The translations under genes and the position numbers were made by a program. Below, one piece after another: positions 12,666 to 18,992 of a stretch of 28,196 bases of DNA. Origin of the DNA: a virus; the IMG/VR virus record IMGVR_UViG_3300037247_001544, positions 1 to 28,196 of that record, one strand, 5' to 3'. The notes under the pieces are model-generated. The model was not told the DNA's origin. It did no database searches and saw only the letters and a list, made by a program, of their open reading frames with translations. Each line of letters opens with the position of its first letter. The stretch's first letter is position 1.

Positions 12666-12837
12666 GATCATAGTGAGAGAACCTGGAGCGATGTGCGAAG
12701 TATGCCACCAACCTTTCAAGATGGGAGAGGAAGGCCGCTACCAAGGCGGCAAGGAATGGATATGCGCAGGCTGCGACCGAGAGGCTGGCGTGATAAAAGA
12801 ATGGCGCGAGAGGGGGCGGGCGACCCCAACCCTCTGA
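12658..12837 (+). CDS. Small zinc-ribbon early protein, 59 residues
   Basis: ATG at 12658, overlapping the end of the previous gene by eight bases. CEVCHQPF (Cys13, Cys16) and CAGCDRE (Cys36, Cys39) make a classic two-knuckle zinc ribbon with a short beta loop between, followed by a basic tail. Function unknown. Confidence 0.7.
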   Translation: MAEIIVREPGAMCEVCHQPFKMGEEGRYQGGKEWICAGCDREAGVIKEWRERGRATPTL

Positions 12838-12962
12838 GCGACCAGTCTTTCTGGACGTGCGGCTGTGGATGGTTCAACGTGGCGCACCCTGAGAGGTGTA
12901 CGGACTGTGGTCACCCCAGGCAGAACCTAAGTAGTAACGCCAACCCGAGAGGAGGTGATTAG
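12801..12962 (+). CDS. RanBP2-like zinc-finger protein, 53 residues
   Basis: ATG at 12801, inside the end of the previous gene. The core WTCGCGWFNVAHPERCTDCG follows the RanBP2/NZF pattern W-x-C-x-C-x4-N-x6-C-x2-C, whose members bind RNA, ubiquitin-like proteins or other partners. The stop (TAG, 12960-12962) lies in the ribosome region of the next gene. No strong ribosome site precedes its own start. Function unknown. Confidence 0.65.
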   Translation: MAREGAGDPNPLSDQSFWTCGCGWFNVAHPERCTDCGHPRQNLSSNANPRGGD

Positions 12963-12965
12963 AGA

Positions 12966-13181
12966 ATGGCAGACCCAATGAGTATCAAGGACTTCACGGC
13001 CAAGTACGGCGAGGACAGCATCCCGAAGGCACTTGGTACGTATCATGCCCAGCGGCAGCGGTCGACCCAGTGGCGCGAAGGGTCGAGCAAGAAGGCGAAG
13101 GCGTTCGACACGCTGATCGCCAAGTCCGCAAACGACCCCAAGCTCAAGGAGCTGCTCAAGGGGTACGGCGTCGTAGTCTAG
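12966..13181 (+). CDS. Hypothetical early protein, 71 residues
   Basis: ATG at 12966 behind GAGAGGAGGTGATTAGAG. Basic and helical, with SSKKAKAFDTLIAKSANDPK and a C-terminal LLKGYGVVV. Its C-terminal half weakly resembles the protein at 8420 and, less so, that at 14445. No motif recognised. It is followed by a gene-free, strongly self-complementary stretch. Confidence 0.7.
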   Translation: MADPMSIKDFTAKYGEDSIPKALGTYHAQRQRSTQWREGSSKKAKAFDTLIAKSANDPKLKELLKGYGVVV

Positions 13182-13190
13182 CGGCCGGCC

Positions 13191-13298
13191 GGGGGGGCTC
13201 CGCCGTAATAGGTACAGGGCGTGGCGGAAAAGGATCAGGATGCGTGGTGAGCGCACCCCTTAGTACCCCAAGCCCACAGGCTGAGGCGGCGGGGTCCC
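13191..13298 (+). ncRNA. Candidate structured RNA in gene-free stretch
   Basis: GGGGCTCCGCCG (13194-13205) can pair with CGGCGGGGTCCC (13287-13298) in a 12-bp helix with two G-U pairs. Inside are GGTAC (13211-13215) with GTACC (13263-13267), TGCG with CGCA (13241-13255), and hairpin AGCC-CACA-GGCT (13271-13282). The closing helix is followed by TTCTTCTT. No gene with a ribosome site fits here. It could be a small RNA, a leader element for the gene at 13334 or a terminator; pairing was done by eye. Confidence 0.45.
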
Positions 13299-13307
13299 TT
13301 CTTCTTA

Positions 13308-13321
13308 AGGTAAAATTACCT
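13308..13321 (+). repeat. Palindrome copy 3 (AGGTAAAATTACCT)
   Basis: Perfect copy followed by GGAG, which is also the ribosome site of the gene at 13334, so a bound protein or hairpin would affect its translation directly. Confidence 0.85.
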
Positions 13322-13333
13322 GGAGGAAGCGAC

Positions 13334-13660
13334 ATGGCTAGGAGTCCGCAGGGCAAGCTCTGGTCCCCCTCAGAGGTCAGAGCTGTTCGGGAAGAGTACA
13401 ACAAGTGGCTCGCAAAGCAGCCAGAAGGTCAGAGAGTTAAACTCCGCGAAGTAGCCCGCCACATTAAAGACACCGCATTCCCCAACAGAACATACACCGC
13501 TATCGAGGCGGTCATGCAGCGCCACCGCATCTGGAAGCCCGCTTTCAGTAGAGGCACCACCTCGGAGAACCGCACCAGTTCCATCCGGAGACCGAGGAGA
13601 CGGGGTATGGTTAAGGCCTACGAGTGCCCGGGGTGCGGGCTGCTTACGAAGGTGGAGTGA
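13334..13660 (+). CDS. Putative Myb/SANT-like DNA-binding protein, 108 residues
   Basis: ATG at 13334 with TGGAGGA upstream. Residues 8-70 (LWSPSEVRAVREEYNKWL, then AFPNRTYTAIEAVMQRHRIW) have the helical pattern of Myb/SANT-type domains, in which several Trp and aromatic residues form the core. A basic stretch follows (SIRRPRRRGMVKAY) and a terminal CPGCG could hold half a metal site. It may read the palindrome beside its own start; that is inference. Confidence 0.55.
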   Translation: MARSPQGKLWSPSEVRAVREEYNKWLAKQPEGQRVKLREVARHIKDTAFPNRTYTAIEAVMQRHRIWKPAFSRGTTSENRTSSIRRPRRRGMVKAYECPGCGLLTKVE

Positions 13661-13661
13661 C

Positions 13662-13769
13662 ATGAGGGGGGTGAGGAGGCTGTTGTATCTTCACTTCGCC
13701 ATCGCACTCTTCCTCCGAGAGCTGAGGAAGGAAATCCGAACTAGCCGTCGGCGGCTCGAGGTGATGTGA
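13662..13769 (+). CDS. Very small basic protein, 35 residues
   Basis: ATG at 13662, with GGTGGAGTGA just before it, and stop overlapping the next start (TGATG). The product runs RRLLYLHFAIALFLRELRK then RRRLEVM: a basic, amphipathic helix that might touch a membrane. Accepted because of site and coupling; function unknown. Confidence 0.5.
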   Translation: MRGVRRLLYLHFAIALFLRELRKEIRTSRRRLEVM

Positions 13770-13945
13770 TGGTGCTAATCCAAGAGTGGTGGTGTGAGAA
13801 GTGCAGACACAACTGCAGCGACGAGGGCTGTGTGGAAACAGAGCATATGACCTTCCGAGGGAGGAGCCTGCTCAATGTCTTCTGCAACCACTGTGGGGGG
13901 CCGGCGACCCAGAAGTTCAAGAGTGAAACTCCCATTACTCGATGA
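13769..13945 (+). CDS. Small zinc-ribbon protein, 58 residues
   Basis: ATG at 13769, with GAGGTGATG upstream. WWCEKCRHNCSDEGC gives Cys9, Cys12, Cys16 and Cys21, and FCNHCGG gives Cys39 and Cys42, so at least one zinc site is likely. Polar C-terminal tail. Function unknown. Confidence 0.65.
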   Translation: MVLIQEWWCEKCRHNCSDEGCVETEHMTFRGRSLLNVFCNHCGGPATQKFKSETPITR

Positions 13946-14210
13946 GATCACCAAGTTCATGGAGAGTGACCCTCTCCATGAAGTCATCGTCCATGTATAC
14001 TTTTGCAAGAATAGCCTGGAGGAGAACAGACCAATGTTGCTACTGCACAAAGTGGAGGTGGTGAGGCAAGATGCTGTATATCTTAAGGGACGCAAAGGAC
14101 CAGATAATCGGGCACGGCGAGGACCTCGACGCCTTACGAAGCGAAGCCCAGCAGCTAGGGGTACGGTGCGATATCCATTCAGTAGAGATCGAAGGCGGCC
14201 AAGTAGTTAA
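13923..14210 (+). CDS. Doubtful gene filling the gap before 14071
   Basis: 95 residues from a GTG at 13923, or 83 from ATG at 13959; neither has a good ribosome site. The first 50 residues look like a real protein (EITKFMESDPLHEVIVHVYF), but the last third overlaps the next gene in another frame and is Arg/Pro-rich, as shadow frames tend to be. A competing 40-codon frame starts at 13942. Either could be real, or the 125 bases may be untranslated. Confidence 0.3.
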   Translation: MKLPLLDEITKFMESDPLHEVIVHVYFCKNSLEENRPMLLLHKVEVVRQDAVYLKGRKGPDNRARRGPRRLTKRSPAARGTVRYPFSRDRRRPSS

Positions 14211-14448
14211 GGACAGCTGGCTGGAGAGTTGCAACGAGCCGATCTTTGAACCGGGGTCTCAATGGAGGTACAGCGACGAGGAGCTGACCCACGTGACCCA
14301 CCGCATGGTCATCAGCGAGCTGAAGGATGACACAGTATACTACCTGGAGGTGTTCCACACCGACCCCGTGTTCACCACATTCTGCCGCAGGTGTGGGCTG
14401 ATGGATTGGGACAATGATGTGGCGCAAGGACGCATAGTGAGGGTATGA
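14071..14448 (+). CDS. Hypothetical early protein, 125 residues
   Basis: ATG at 14071 with GTGGAGGTGGTGAGG upstream. N-terminal half mixed alpha/beta (MLYILRDAKDQIIGHGEDLD), C-terminal half with TFCRRCGLMDWDNDVAQGR, a Cys pair near residue 110. No family recognised. Stop overlaps the next start by four bases. Confidence 0.7.
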   Translation: MLYILRDAKDQIIGHGEDLDALRSEAQQLGVRCDIHSVEIEGGQVVKDSWLESCNEPIFEPGSQWRYSDEELTHVTHRMVISELKDDTVYYLEVFHTDPVFTTFCRRCGLMDWDNDVAQGRIVRV

Positions 14449-14633
14449 TGGCCGACCCGATAGTAGTTGGCTTGATCGTTCAGCGGCTGCTCGAGCAAGA
14501 GCTACCCCCACCAAAGGAGAAGAGGGTGCCAAGGCAGAGTCATGGTGACTCTCGCAAGAAGGCACTCATGTTCGACAAACTGGCAGAGGAGCTAAAGGAG
14601 GCTGGCTATGCCATTGAGGACATTCTCGGATAA
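14445..14633 (+). CDS. Hypothetical early protein, 62 residues
   Basis: ATG at 14445 (ATGA overlap). A hydrophobic helix (IVVGLIVQRLLEQEL), a Pro/Lys-rich middle (PPPKEKRVPRQSHG) and a C-terminal helix (MFDKLAEELKEAGYAIEDIL). The end covers the ribosome site (AAAGGAGG) of the next gene. Function unknown. Confidence 0.65.
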   Translation: MMADPIVVGLIVQRLLEQELPPPKEKRVPRQSHGDSRKKALMFDKLAEELKEAGYAIEDILG

Positions 14634-14877
14634 ACCCATCACCGACATGATGGATGAGATCAACAAGTGGATAGAGAAAGGTGCAGAGGTCTACATGAAG
14701 TGGACCTGCCCTGGGTGTGGTGAGAGGGTGGCATCGGAGACAGCGAACGTGCACCACACCCGAGGCTACAGGCACGGCGAGAAGGCAAACGGTGAGTTTT
14801 GCGGCGAACTGTACACAGGTGCCCTGTTCGGGTACATGCTGGTGCTCGGCGCCGTGCTAGGAGGCACCGATGAGTAA
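14608..14877 (+). CDS. Zinc-ribbon-like protein, 89 residues
   Basis: ATG at 14608 with AAAGGAGG six bases upstream, overlapping the previous gene by 26 bases. Residues 33-60 hold CPGCGERVASE, HHTRGYRHG and FCGE, a CCHC-type candidate zinc site; a hydrophobic C-terminal stretch (ALFGYMLVLGAVLGG) may be a membrane span or core helix. Function unknown. It leads by eight bases into the nuclease gene. Confidence 0.65.
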   Translation: MPLRTFSDKPITDMMDEINKWIEKGAEVYMKWTCPGCGERVASETANVHHTRGYRHGEKANGEFCGELYTGALFGYMLVLGAVLGGTDE

Positions 14878-15739
14878 GTTCAGGTTTGCCGGCAGTCCAT
14901 TCGGCATTCACTACGAGGGCGACTACAAGGAGTGCCCTACCAAGCACTACCTCTCCCACGAGGTGACATGGTCGAGGGGGAGGGGGTTGCAGTCGACCAA
15001 CCGAGAGGGGTACTTCTCGGTGGGCAGCGCAGTCCACGAAGGTCTCGCCTCGTACTACCGGGGTGAAGGGGAAGGTGACGCCATAGCGCGGGCTGTGGAG
15101 TACCTGGAGGAGGAAGCAAAAGTCTATGGGGGGATAAGCTATGATACGAAGTTGGCGTCCATCCAGCAGACCATGGAGCTACTCTCCGAGTACGTGGACC
15201 ATTACCCGCTGGAGCGGGAAACCTTCAGGGTGGTGCAGACGGAGAGGGAAGTCGAGGTCCAACTCGCGCCCGGGCACACCTTCACGGTCCGAATCGACTT
15301 AGTTGTGCAAGACATACCCACCGGCCGGTTCTTTGTCCTTGAACACAAGACCACCAGCCAACCTCAAGACAAGTTCGAGAAGCAGTTCGCACTCAACCCA
15401 CAGATCACGGGCTCCGTGTTCGGGGCGCGGGAGGCCTACAAGTACCCCGTGACAGGCGTGATAGTCAACGCTATACGGAAGAAGCCCGTAGACTTCTACC
15501 GGTTCCCGGTACTGCGGGACGACAAGGACATCGTGGCCTGGGTTCAGGACAGGGTGGACATCCGAGAAGAGATTGCCCGAAAGAGGGAGAAGAAGTTCTG
15601 GCGGCGAAACGAGGGCTCGCCTTGCGTAGACCCTCTCACAGGAAAGGAGTGCCTATTCAAACCGTTGTGCATGTATGGTGAGAGCGAGCAGGTGTTCGGA
15701 GGCATGTACCTACCACGGTACACGGAGGAGAAGAAATGA
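14870..15739 (+). CDS. PD-(D/E)XK nuclease, RecB/Cas4-like with Fe-S cysteines
   Basis: 289 residues, ATG at 14870 overlapping the gene before. This family resects double-stranded DNA ends for recombination. SAVHEGL (53-59) supplies the motif with His56; RIDLVV (141-146) gives Asp143; FVLEHKTT (155-162) gives Glu158 and Lys160. One Cys near the start (Cys22, in ECPTKHYL) and three near the end (Cys252, Cys261, Cys267) match the 4Fe-4S arrangement of Cas4 and AddB. It is followed by a RecA-like ATPase and an SSB-like protein, so it is probably the exonuclease of a phage recombination module. Confidence 0.85.
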   Translation: MSKFRFAGSPFGIHYEGDYKECPTKHYLSHEVTWSRGRGLQSTNREGYFSVGSAVHEGLASYYRGEGEGDAIARAVEYLEEEAKVYGGISYDTKLASIQQTMELLSEYVDHYPLERETFRVVQTEREVEVQLAPGHTFTVRIDLVVQDIPTGRFFVLEHKTTSQPQDKFEKQFALNPQITGSVFGAREAYKYPVTGVIVNAIRKKPVDFYRFPVLRDDKDIVAWVQDRVDIREEIARKREKKFWRRNEGSPCVDPLTGKECLFKPLCMYGESEQVFGGMYLPRYTEEKK

Positions 15740-16140
15740 CAGAAGAGAGTGCAGGTCCGCTGGATGAGGTCACAAGTCCGGCGGTGGAGCGGGAAGCAAC
15801 ACTGCGAGGCCTAGAGGAGTTGGTGGACCTATTACGGAGGGAGCCCGGCCTGGACCTACCTTCGTTCACCTTCACCATCTGGGAGATCAGCAGGGAGGAC
15901 TTCAGGGAGACGGCTCGCCTGATGGGCAAGACCACGAAACAGATGGACGGAAGTTATATCAGTCTCCGGCGAGATTTCAGCGGTGGCGTCCGGTTGGAGG
16001 TAACCATCGGCAAAGAGTCGATTTGCGAGAGGGTAGTAGTCGGCTCAAGGTGGGTGCCCCCCGCAGACGGGTACACAAGAGAGGAGTACGAGTGGGTCTG
16101 CCGCGACTCCATCTTCGCAGTCCAACCAGATGAGTTGTGA
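15736..16140 (+). CDS. Hypothetical protein in recombination cluster, 134 residues
   Basis: ATG at 15736 (ATGA overlap). Acidic N-terminal helix (ATLRGLEELVDLLRREPG), then a beta-rich middle (TFTIWEISREDFRETARLMG, GSYISLRRDFSGGVRLEVTI) with a single buried Cys. Similar small alpha/beta proteins lie next to phage recombination genes, but I cannot name a family. Coupled to the nuclease. Confidence 0.7.
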   Translation: MTEESAGPLDEVTSPAVEREATLRGLEELVDLLRREPGLDLPSFTFTIWEISREDFRETARLMGKTTKQMDGSYISLRRDFSGGVRLEVTIGKESICERVVVGSRWVPPADGYTREEYEWVCRDSIFAVQPDEL

Positions 16141-17083
16141 CGGCGTAGGAGTTGTAAAGGTACCAGCCTCGTACCCGGGGGACTGGGACTACGAGTTGTG
16201 CTCTGGGTGTGAAAACTGTGAAGGGGGAGTTACTATGGGTAGAGAGTACCATGGTGGAGAACCCGCAACGGCCAGACGGAAGAGCATAGCGATCTACGGC
16301 GCACCGAAGACCATGAAGACCCGCATCGCCCTGAGTGTACCCGGGCGGAAGTTCGTGATGGACTTCGACAAGGGGGCATGGGCGGCTGCGGAAGCTCTGC
16401 TCGGACCTAAGGATGTGATCTTCGAGCCCGACGAGTGGCCCGAGTCACTCGAGCGGATGGGCAAGCTCGCTGACGAGTACGCCAAGGCCCCAGCGGACAA
16501 GCCACCCTTCGATGTCGTCATCGCAGACTCAGCGACCGAGGGCTACGACTGCTGCATGAGAGACGTCTTGAGGTTACCCAGGGCTTGGGGGAAGAAGGAG
16601 ATGGGGGCTGTGCCCTTGTACCCGGTGAGTGGCATGGAAGACATCATCAAGGGTTCAGCCCCTCCCAAGAAAGGTGACAAAACTCACGAGACTGAGACCT
16701 TCGAGGAAGCGGGTAAGTTCAGGCGAGCTTTGGCGGAACAGCGAGACTACGGCCTGGCGCACGAGCGGTGGAAGGTGTTCATCCGTGAGTGCCGCAAATT
16801 CAACTCGCTGTTTATCTTGGTGGCCCACGAGGGTATTAACCAGGACGAGGACACCAAGGTGATTGGTGGGGGTATGCTGCTGCCTGGCAAGATGATGCAG
16901 CAGATACCCCTCCAATTCGACTACTACCTCCGGGTTAAGCCTAAGCCGGGGGAGGAAGGTAAGTTTACCCTCGTCACCCAGCATGAGGGGTGGTGGCCAG
17001 CCGGTTACCGGAAGGGTAGGTTTGAGAAGCTGGAGGCCCCCGACCTCGTCGCCTTCCTCAAGAAGGCAGGGATAGAACTGTGA
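16130..17083 (+). CDS. RecA-like P-loop ATPase, Sak4-type
   Basis: 317 residues from the ATG at 16130. Walker A is GAPKTMKT (57-64) and Walker B FDVVIADS (127-134), the short RecA/RadA-like core of phage Sak4 single-strand-annealing ATPases, which act with SSB in recombination. A second start, ATG at 16235 (residue 36), has its own strong site AAGGGGGAG and would give a standard-length protein. The extra N-terminal 35 residues hold Cys3 and CSGCENC (24-30), a possible metal knuckle, so this may be a fusion or two nested starts. Palindrome-like copy 5 lies near its 3' end. Confidence 0.8.
   Translation: MSCDGVGVVKVPASYPGDWDYELCSGCENCEGGVTMGREYHGGEPATARRKSIAIYGAPKTMKTRIALSVPGRKFVMDFDKGAWAAAEALLGPKDVIFEPDEWPESLERMGKLADEYAKAPADKPPFDVVIADSATEGYDCCMRDVLRLPRAWGKKEMGAVPLYPVSGMEDIIKGSAPPKKGDKTHETETFEEAGKFRRALAEQRDYGLAHERWKVFIRECRKFNSLFILVAHEGINQDEDTKVIGGGMLLPGKMMQQIPLQFDYYLRVKPKPGEEGKFTLVTQHEGWWPAGYRKGRFEKLEAPDLVAFLKKAGIEL
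16957..16970 (+). repeat. Palindrome copy 5, one mismatch
   Basis: AGGTAAGTTTACCC, 11 of 12 fixed positions, inside the ATPase gene. It lacks the GRAG that follows the other four copies. Confidence 0.5.
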
Positions 17084-17211
17084 AGATACCGAAGAAGATG
17101 ACCAATAAACAGCGGCGGGAATTCAACCGGCAGATGAACCCTCGCAAGGAGGTGGAGCGGAACAAGTGGAAAGGGGTACTCAAAAACTTCAAGCCGAAGG
17201 GAGGTGAATAA
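17080..17211 (+). CDS. Small very basic protein, 43 residues
   Basis: GTG at 17080 overlapping the ATPase stop (GTGA). Lys/Arg-rich (KIPKKMTNKQRREFNRQMNP) without Cys; its final codons AAGGGAGGTGAA serve as the ribosome site for the SSB-like gene. A nucleic-acid-binding helper of the recombination module is plausible, not shown. Confidence 0.65.
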   Translation: MKIPKKMTNKQRREFNRQMNPRKEVERNKWKGVLKNFKPKGGE

Positions 17212-17213
17212 AT

Positions 17214-17693
17214 ATGGCAAGAATCCAGCCTGACTTCAGCGAAGCCGTCCAGTTCGGAGAGGTCGTTCCAGGCCTGTATAAGCTGCAGGTCGTCGGCTCT
17301 GCGATGGAGGTGGCCCAAAACGAGAGAAAGACCAGGATGATTAACTGGTCCTTCACCATCGCGGAGGTAATCAAGGGTGGGGACGTGAGTGAGGTCGGCC
17401 GCAACCTCTGGCGGCGTACCCCCATCGAGGGGAAAGGCGCAGGCTTCCTGGAGGAGTTTCTCAAGGCGGTGCGACCCGACCTGGTAGCGGACAAGGGCAA
17501 GCCATGGGACACCGAAGAGTTGCATGGCGAGTTTGTCGGCGCAGCTGTCGGTAATCGGGCCTACACGGACCAGGCGTCCGGCGAGAAGCGAGTGGCGCCC
17601 GACATCACCCGATTCTTCTCCCTCAAGATGGCCGCCGAGGATAGGGAGACCGAGACGATCAGGTCCGAAGACGTGGGCCAGGTTCCGTTCTAG
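17214..17693 (+). CDS. SSB-like / DUF669-type protein
   Basis: 159 residues, ATG at 17214 behind GGGAGGTGAA. The N-terminal GLYKLQVVGSAMEVAQNERK followed by MINWSFTIAEV is the beta-barrel start typical of phage DUF669 proteins, thought to bind single-stranded DNA and usually found next to Sak4-like ATPases. The acidic C-terminus (AAEDRETETIRSEDVGQVPF) resembles SSB tails that recruit partners. Context strongly supports the role. Confidence 0.7.
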   Translation: MARIQPDFSEAVQFGEVVPGLYKLQVVGSAMEVAQNERKTRMINWSFTIAEVIKGGDVSEVGRNLWRRTPIEGKGAGFLEEFLKAVRPDLVADKGKPWDTEELHGEFVGAAVGNRAYTDQASGEKRVAPDITRFFSLKMAAEDRETETIRSEDVGQVPF

Positions 17694-17752
17694 ATTTGGC
17701 TTGAAAAGTACAGCGCCAGGGCCCCAAGTGTCGTTGGGTGAGTCGCGCATCT

Positions 17753-17934
17753 TGCAGTCGGTGGGGGCCCCGGTCCTCGGACCGCTCATAGCCGACTGCA
17801 GCCTCCGAGGGACTAAGCGCCGGCCGGGTCCCGACGTGACAACGGCCGGCATTAAAACTATTGGCGCAGGGTGGGCAGTTAGTACCCGAGGGCTACCGCG
17901 TACCCCGTTAAAATATCGGGCGGTAAGACCCACC
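17753..17934 (+). ncRNA. Candidate structured RNA in the 17694-17957 gene-free stretch
   Basis: Helices found by eye: TGCAGTCGG (17753-17761) with CCGACTGCA (17792-17800), enclosing hairpin CGGTC-CTCG-GACCG (17771-17784); GCCGGCCG (17819-17826) with CGGCCGGC (17843-17850); GGTGGG (17870-17875) with CCCACC near 17929-17934. The 264-base stretch is very GC-rich. An open frame crosses it but has no ribosome site. It could be a small RNA or a long structured leader for the gene at 17958. It shares the words GCCGGCCGGG and TTAGTACCC with the stretch at 13182-13298. Confidence 0.4.
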
Positions 17935-17957
17935 TGTAAGCCGCCTCAGGAGGAAGT

Positions 17958-18452
17958 ATGGCAACCCCACCTAAAAGTTGGCTTAAGGTTCTAGCAGAGG
18001 AGGTGATGTTTCACATGACTAAGCCACCTCTAGGCTGGAGCGAGGTTCCAAAGAACCTCACCATAAAGAGAGTGGAGGAGACTATGAAGGTAACCCTATG
18101 CGACGTTTGCGGAGATAAGATCGACCCCAAGGAGTCGTACGGCGAGTGCAAGGCTGTCCTCTTTCTGCCCGACGAGGTTCGAGAGGGCACGATGGAGTAC
18201 CACGAGAGGTGCCAGCCACCACAGATAGCCGGCTTCCTAGGCATCGCCACGCGGAGGCATAAGCCCGACTCAGATTATGAGACAGCCCCACGACCTGAGC
18301 CGCCTCCTGAGACGCTGCAGCCGAGAGTCCTTGAACATAGTCACGGTCCCTCGGTGCCCGCCGAAGTCGCTCGTGGTCGGAGAGTTGAGCGCATCGGGGG
18401 TGCCGACTGTGAAGTAAACCCCCTCACAGAGGGAGCAGAAGGGAGGACATAA
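17958..18452 (+). CDS. Hypothetical protein with treble-clef-like zinc motif, 164 residues
   Basis: ATG at 17958 with CAGGAGGAAGT upstream. Two later in-frame ATGs also have ribosome sites: 18015 (GAGGAGGTGATG) and 18084 (GGAGGAGACT), the last right before the metal-binding part MKVTLCDVCGDKIDPKESYG. That region holds CDVC and, 30 residues later, HERC, a likely zinc site. The C-terminal half is Pro-rich and disordered (APRPEPPPETLQ). Which start is used is open. Function unknown. Confidence 0.65.
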   Translation: MATPPKSWLKVLAEEVMFHMTKPPLGWSEVPKNLTIKRVEETMKVTLCDVCGDKIDPKESYGECKAVLFLPDEVREGTMEYHERCQPPQIAGFLGIATRRHKPDSDYETAPRPEPPPETLQPRVLEHSHGPSVPAEVARGRRVERIGGADCEVNPLTEGAEGRT

Positions 18453-18992
18453 ATGATCGACTTCGATAGGCCAGACATAGACACCTACTGGATGCAGGTA
18501 GTCCACGACATCAAGGAGCGTAGCACCTGCCTCCGGGCTCAGCACGGGTCGGTGATAGTGGACAAGCTGGGCCGTATCATCGCCACCGGCTACAACGGTG
18601 CGCCTCCGGGCCACCCCCACTGCTATGAGGCCGACTGCATACTGGTGGAGCTGGATGACCAGCGGACGCACTGCCTCCGAGCAATACACGGTGACATGAA
18701 CGCCGTGTGGTCGGCAATGATGACCGGCCAGGCCACGCGGATGATCGGCGCTACGATGTACGCCTCAGGTCATCCCTGCCCCCGATGCCTACCCATCCTA
18801 CTCAGCTCAGGCATCAAGCGTATCGTCTATGAGCGGTACGGGTACACCAACTACGACGAAGAGTCGGTAGAGATGATACAGGTAGTCGAGGCTTTCGGCG
18901 CAGTCCTCGAACCGTTCGGTGTGGAGCACCCACTACCTCAGGAGGAGAAGCGTGGAAGTCAGCCTCGTAAACCCGCGAAGCATCGCAAGTAA
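18453..18992 (+). CDS. dCMP/cytidine deaminase family protein
   Basis: 179 residues, ATG at 18453 with GGGAGGACATAA before it. dCMP deaminase makes dUMP, feeding dTTP synthesis. IHGDMNAV (78-85) and HPCPRC (107-112) give zinc ligands His79, Cys109 and Cys112. The usual HAE catalytic Glu is Asp81 here, which is unusual. HCYEADC (56-62) and His73/Cys74 may form the second zinc site seen in T4-like enzymes. The Lys-rich C-terminus overlaps the next gene by 41 bases. Deaminase next to uracil-DNA glycosylase suggests linked dU handling. Confidence 0.8.
   Translation: MIDFDRPDIDTYWMQVVHDIKERSTCLRAQHGSVIVDKLGRIIATGYNGAPPGHPHCYEADCILVELDDQRTHCLRAIHGDMNAVWSAMMTGQATRMIGATMYASGHPCPRCLPILLSSGIKRIVYERYGYTNYDEESVEMIQVVEAFGAVLEPFGVEHPLPQEEKRGSQPRKPAKHRK

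Noticed and set aside
13942-14064. 40-codon frame after the zinc-ribbon gene at 13769
   Set aside because: It has a four-base stop/start overlap but a Ser/Arg/Trp-rich, unlikely sequence and no metal pattern; kept only as a competitor to the doubtful gene at 13923.
17696-17704. TTGGCTTGA beyond the late-promoter operator
   Set aside because: The same nine bases occur here and inside the polymerase gene near 22315; single nine-base matches without dyad or spacing are expected by chance.
17058-17933. Minus-strand open frame of 291 codons
   Set aside because: It runs opposite the basic protein, the SSB-like gene and the structured stretch; no ribosome site or recognisable motif.
17524-17994. 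Plus-strand open frame crossing the 17694-17957 gap
   Set aside because: It starts inside the SSB-like gene in another frame, has no ribosome site at any start within the gap, and is Arg/Pro/Gly-rich as GC-rich shadow frames are.
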